Assembly: GCF_001949145.1 (NCBI RefSeq)
Contig: NW_019091427.1
Coordinates: 697,136-761,135 of the forward strand
Length of the DNA: 64,000 nucleotides
Direction of reading: 5' to 3'
From: Acanthaster planci
Taxonomy: Eukaryota > Echinodermata > Asteroidea > Valvatida > Acanthasteridae
The notes beneath the pieces were generated by a model, which was not told the origin of the DNA, ran no database searches, and saw only the letters and a list, made by a program, of their open reading frames with translations. Of this stretch, positions 62,301-64,000 are shown one piece after another. The translations under genes and the position numbers were made by a program. The stretch's first letter is position 1. Every line of letters starts with the position of its first letter.

Positions 62301-63773
62301 GTCTCACGTTATTTGGTGAGAAATCGTCAAAGAAGTTGGAGGTTTTGGTCCGAGCAGACCTAGATGATGTATTCCAGTAGTCATCAATTTTGTCATCCTC
62401 GGGATCGTCCTGAAATCAATCACATGCATTAAAAGGTATAGTTAAGGATACGAGTGTTATTATTACACGGATGTATAAAAATGTATGCAATCACGAAGCT
62501 GAATATACTCAGCATTTAGACGTGAGAAAAGTCGATTTCAAAGGAATGCAGTCCAAAGGATAGATTAGTTTGAAACACCCTACATGTATGTTGGGTGTCA
62601 TTGGTCGATATGAGCGATTGCTCCATCTTTGCAGAATCGGTCGACAGTGATGTTGTATGATTCGTTGATAATTCCACCATCAGCCAATCGCCCTTTTCTA
62701 ATTCATGGTTGTGACAGACTGTTTTGTGAAAGGGAAGTAAACTTGGAGAATTGACCAATCATGCAGAACATTGGGCAGATCAGCTGATCGAAACCAACAT
62801 ATGCATATGTATATGCATACCCTTGATCAAGTCTCAAACTTCCCTTCTCCAAAATCAATTCAAATCTGATGATTAAACAGAGGAAATGACATTACAGCAG
62901 GGTGCCACTGATTTGTCTCAGTATAAGCCATCTGAAAGCACCGAAACGTCCTAAAACAGACATTTAGCTGTGGAAACTTGCGTAATTCACTTAAAAAACA
63001 CTTAAAATTTTTCAGACCAGTCTCATGGGTTTGTGCACGGGTGTTTAGTGGTGTCCATACATGTATGAAAGTCTTTCTACAGCATTAACCCTAACCCTCC
63101 TCAATCCTTCACCTGTTGGAGGATTGAGGAGGGTTAGGGTTAATCAATTTTTTACAGGTTGGTCTTTTTAACAGGCTCTGTCATGCCTGTACTTTAAGTT
63201 AAACATTTCTTAATGAGGCCCTAGACCTAATCCAAATCTAAGGGAAGGGGCCTAATGTCAGGGCTACTCAGACACATCAGAAGGTTACAACAGAAGCGGC
63301 TCATGATCATTCATTCACTCCAACCTAAGAACATGAAGAATGTGTAGAAATTGTAAGTAACACTGCAGGGATGATATAAACCGGATGCCGGCGGAAAGAT
63401 GTCAATAAAAACTTCATCAAATTTTTACTGTAGCCTGTAGGCCGTAACCTACCCCCAGAACTGTGGGGTCCAACGTCCACCCCGCTCCCACGAAAGGAGC
63501 GGGGCGGAGGTTGGACCCAACAGTTCTGGGAGTAGCCTGTAGCCTAAGTACAACGACGTTCATGTTCCTTGCAACGAACGCGCGCATCGACATTTACAAA
63601 TCAAACTTTGACTCAAAGTTCATTGAGTATGAATTTTCTGGTCAATGTACTGGAATTTCTCCAAAAAAATGTTTTTCTAAATAATAATGTAGAAATAAAC
63701 TGCAGATATGGTAACGAAACAAATCATGACCATCTGCAAATTTTGAGGAAGTACGTACCACATAGGCAGCCAT
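50375..63773 (-). CDS. VIPAS39: VIPAS39 / SPE-39 homologue, 15 coding exons
   Basis: Exons 5' to 3': 63759-63773, 62308-62409, 62020-62146, 60361-60627, 59366-59437, 58802-58884, 57651-57812, 56238-56377, 55416-55443, 54734-54807, 53986-54076, 53388-53519, 51716-51847, 51067-51153, 50375-50581. All are in phase, giving 572 residues (human 493). Landmarks: DDYWNTSSRS near the N-terminus, a coiled-coil piece (VSKLQAEVQALRRKLK), SLEPYRSLQDKLSLLDAA, FLKRTLSKAVF, CPRKSSILFKSVITTLFY, KQYLFTALLSRIKLRRWLD and the C-terminal VKDRQRLLKYQSKV. VIPAS39 pairs with VPS33B in the CHEVI complex for late endosome/lysosome and apical-recycling traffic. The longer N-terminal half is Ser/Pro-rich and disordered. 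The donor of exon 56238-56377 lies in a tandem repeat, and exon 55416-55443 is a 28-nt microexon. Confidence 0.93.
55094..55166 (+). repeat. tRNA-like head of a SINE
   Basis: 73 bases with a 7-bp acceptor stem (GGCTGGA/TCCAGTC), a good D arm (TAGCTCAGTTGGTAGAGC, A box) and a T loop (GGTTCAAATCCC, B box). The T stem has one mismatch, and the anticodon arm (CCGGTACCGGTATCCTGG) does not form a 5-bp stem with a 7-base loop. It is therefore better read as a tRNA-derived SINE head than as a functional tRNA. It lies in a VIPAS39 intron. Confidence 0.6.
56018..56254. repeat. 61-bp minisatellite, about 4 units, overlapping a VIPAS39 exon end
   Basis: Units anchored by 'ctcgctagccac' start at 56057, 56121, 56182 and 56243 (spacings 64, 61, 61). 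Each unit includes 'tgtgacctt/cacccca', which is the exon end GAGATGGG|GT(A/G)AGG on the minus strand. The unit nearest the exon contains the functional VIPAS39 donor. Confidence 0.9.
57362..57560. repeat. Interspersed repeat, copy 1 (VIPAS39 intron)
   Basis: Direct repeat of 59603-59790. Both contain 'gcactgtgccaggtt', 'gtgaacaaaagaaa', 'atctgggctctttt' and 'gcaggcctggctg'. Confidence 0.7.
57937..58147. repeat. 11-bp minisatellite (ACAAGACCATC)n
   Basis: Degenerate in the first half; near-perfect units (acaagaccatc) from about 58080 to 58146. Lies in a VIPAS39 intron. Confidence 0.85.
58903..59055. repeat. Source copy of duplicated 153-bp block
   Basis: Nearly identical to 60916-61070 ('ttcaatggtggagcgattca' to the terminal T-run/G-run), differing by a few bases. 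Both lie in VIPAS39 introns about 2 kb apart. Confidence 0.85.
59603..59790. repeat. Interspersed repeat, copy 2 (VIPAS39 intron)
   Basis: Counterpart of 57362-57560 in the same orientation. Confidence 0.7.
60821..61171. repeat. Nested duplication: 99-bp block / 155-bp insert / 99-bp block
   Basis: Block A ('aatcaactgttttttt' to 'ttaccagttaaat') occurs at 60821-60919 and again at 61072-61171. Between them sits a near-identical copy of 58903-59055. Confidence 0.85.
63084..63144. repeat. Perfect 25-bp inverted repeat with telomere-like words
   Basis: 63084-63108 and 63120-63144 are perfect inverted copies separated by an 11-base loop. The arms include TTAACCCTAACCCT / AGGGTTAGGGTTAA. Lies in VIPAS39 intron 1. 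Confidence 0.9.
63431..63545. repeat. Long GC-rich hairpin in VIPAS39 intron 1
   Basis: The left arm 63431-63488 and right arm 63496-63545 are inverted copies: 'cccagaactgt', 'gggtccaac' and 'ccgctcc' pair with 'ggagcgg', 'gttggaccc' and 'acagttctggg'. The loop is 7 bases (cacgaaa), with few mismatches. Confidence 0.85.
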
Positions 63774-64000
63774 CTTGTCACCTTTTTATGAGAGATGTGA
63801 GCCAAATCATTGTCCGAGGGCGCCCTATATTCTGCGCGAGATGCTTTGGGGAGATAGCGAGTACTGGTAGGTCTAGATGGGTCCAGTCCACTAATTTAAG
63901 CCCCTTTGAAAAGAGTGTATGATCAGCATCGTTCAGGGCCCAATAGCATGCACGCCAACATCCCTGAGATTTCTGAAACACAAATGAAATTCTTGTCTGG
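63774..64000. other. VIPAS39 5' leader and upstream sequence
   Basis: Sequence upstream of the MAAYV start codon (63771-63773). GC-richer words such as 'gggcgccctatattctgcgcg' lie at about 63819. The open frame 63778-63981 shows no domain. No other gene seen before the window edge. Confidence 0.4.

Noticed and set aside
1-64000. CRISPR arrays, prokaryotic operons, phage or rRNA genes
   Set aside because: None seen. Gene structure is clearly eukaryotic, and the short tandem repeats found are minisatellites without spacer diversity.

Overview
This is eukaryotic DNA. Genes are split by GT-AG introns, the introns carry SINE-like and foldback repeats, and there is one 632-base run of Ns. The coding exons read as animal proteins closest to those of deuterostomes. 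Frequent AGGCCTAC words, a tRNA-headed SINE whose reverse translation gives GAGFEPAASRI, and 'TTCATACTTCACACGAA' inverted-repeat elements make me favour an echinoderm or another ambulacrarian. No species call is possible from the sequence alone.

Left part, 0.3-14.4 kb, minus strand: a complete phospholipase B1-like gene of 14 coding exons. It encodes a secretory GDSL lipase with a C-terminal membrane anchor. Next, 16-27 kb, is a decayed tandem array built around a KCTD (BTB/T1) gene. It holds one intact single-exon copy (18028-18624), one frameshifted copy, one 3' fragment, repeated flanks, a stray INSM1 fragment and the N gap. At 27.3-28.5 kb on the minus strand is an intronless INSM1 orthologue with a SNAG motif and C2H2 fingers. 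At 29.5-32.2 kb on the plus strand I assemble a possible three-exon gene for a 100-residue protein I do not recognise.

Right part: MKKS (BBS6) runs on the minus strand at 33.2-38.0 kb. Its leader exons each carry one complete small ORF (65 and 54 codons) encoding a short hydrophobic protein. This is the arrangement known for the upstream ORFs of human MKKS. Head to head with it on the plus strand is SLX4IP (42.1-47.2 kb), as in human 20p12. Here SLX4IP has a C-terminal extension of about 126 residues that I do not know from vertebrates. VIPAS39 (SPE-39), the VPS33B partner, fills 50.4-63.8 kb on the minus strand with 15 coding exons.

The genes are independent transcription units and there is no operon. 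PLB1 is a secreted or surface lipase, INSM1 a neuroendocrine repressor, MKKS a BBSome-assembly chaperonin, SLX4IP a nuclease-scaffold partner, and VIPAS39 an endosomal trafficking factor. The most unusual signals are the polycistronic-looking MKKS leader, the fourfold tandem duplication of a VIPAS39 splice donor, the INSM1 scrap inside the KCTD array, and an N gap that a paralogous copy suggests hides little or no homologous sequence. All exon calls were made by eye from splice motifs, reading phase and remembered family sequences. No search was run.
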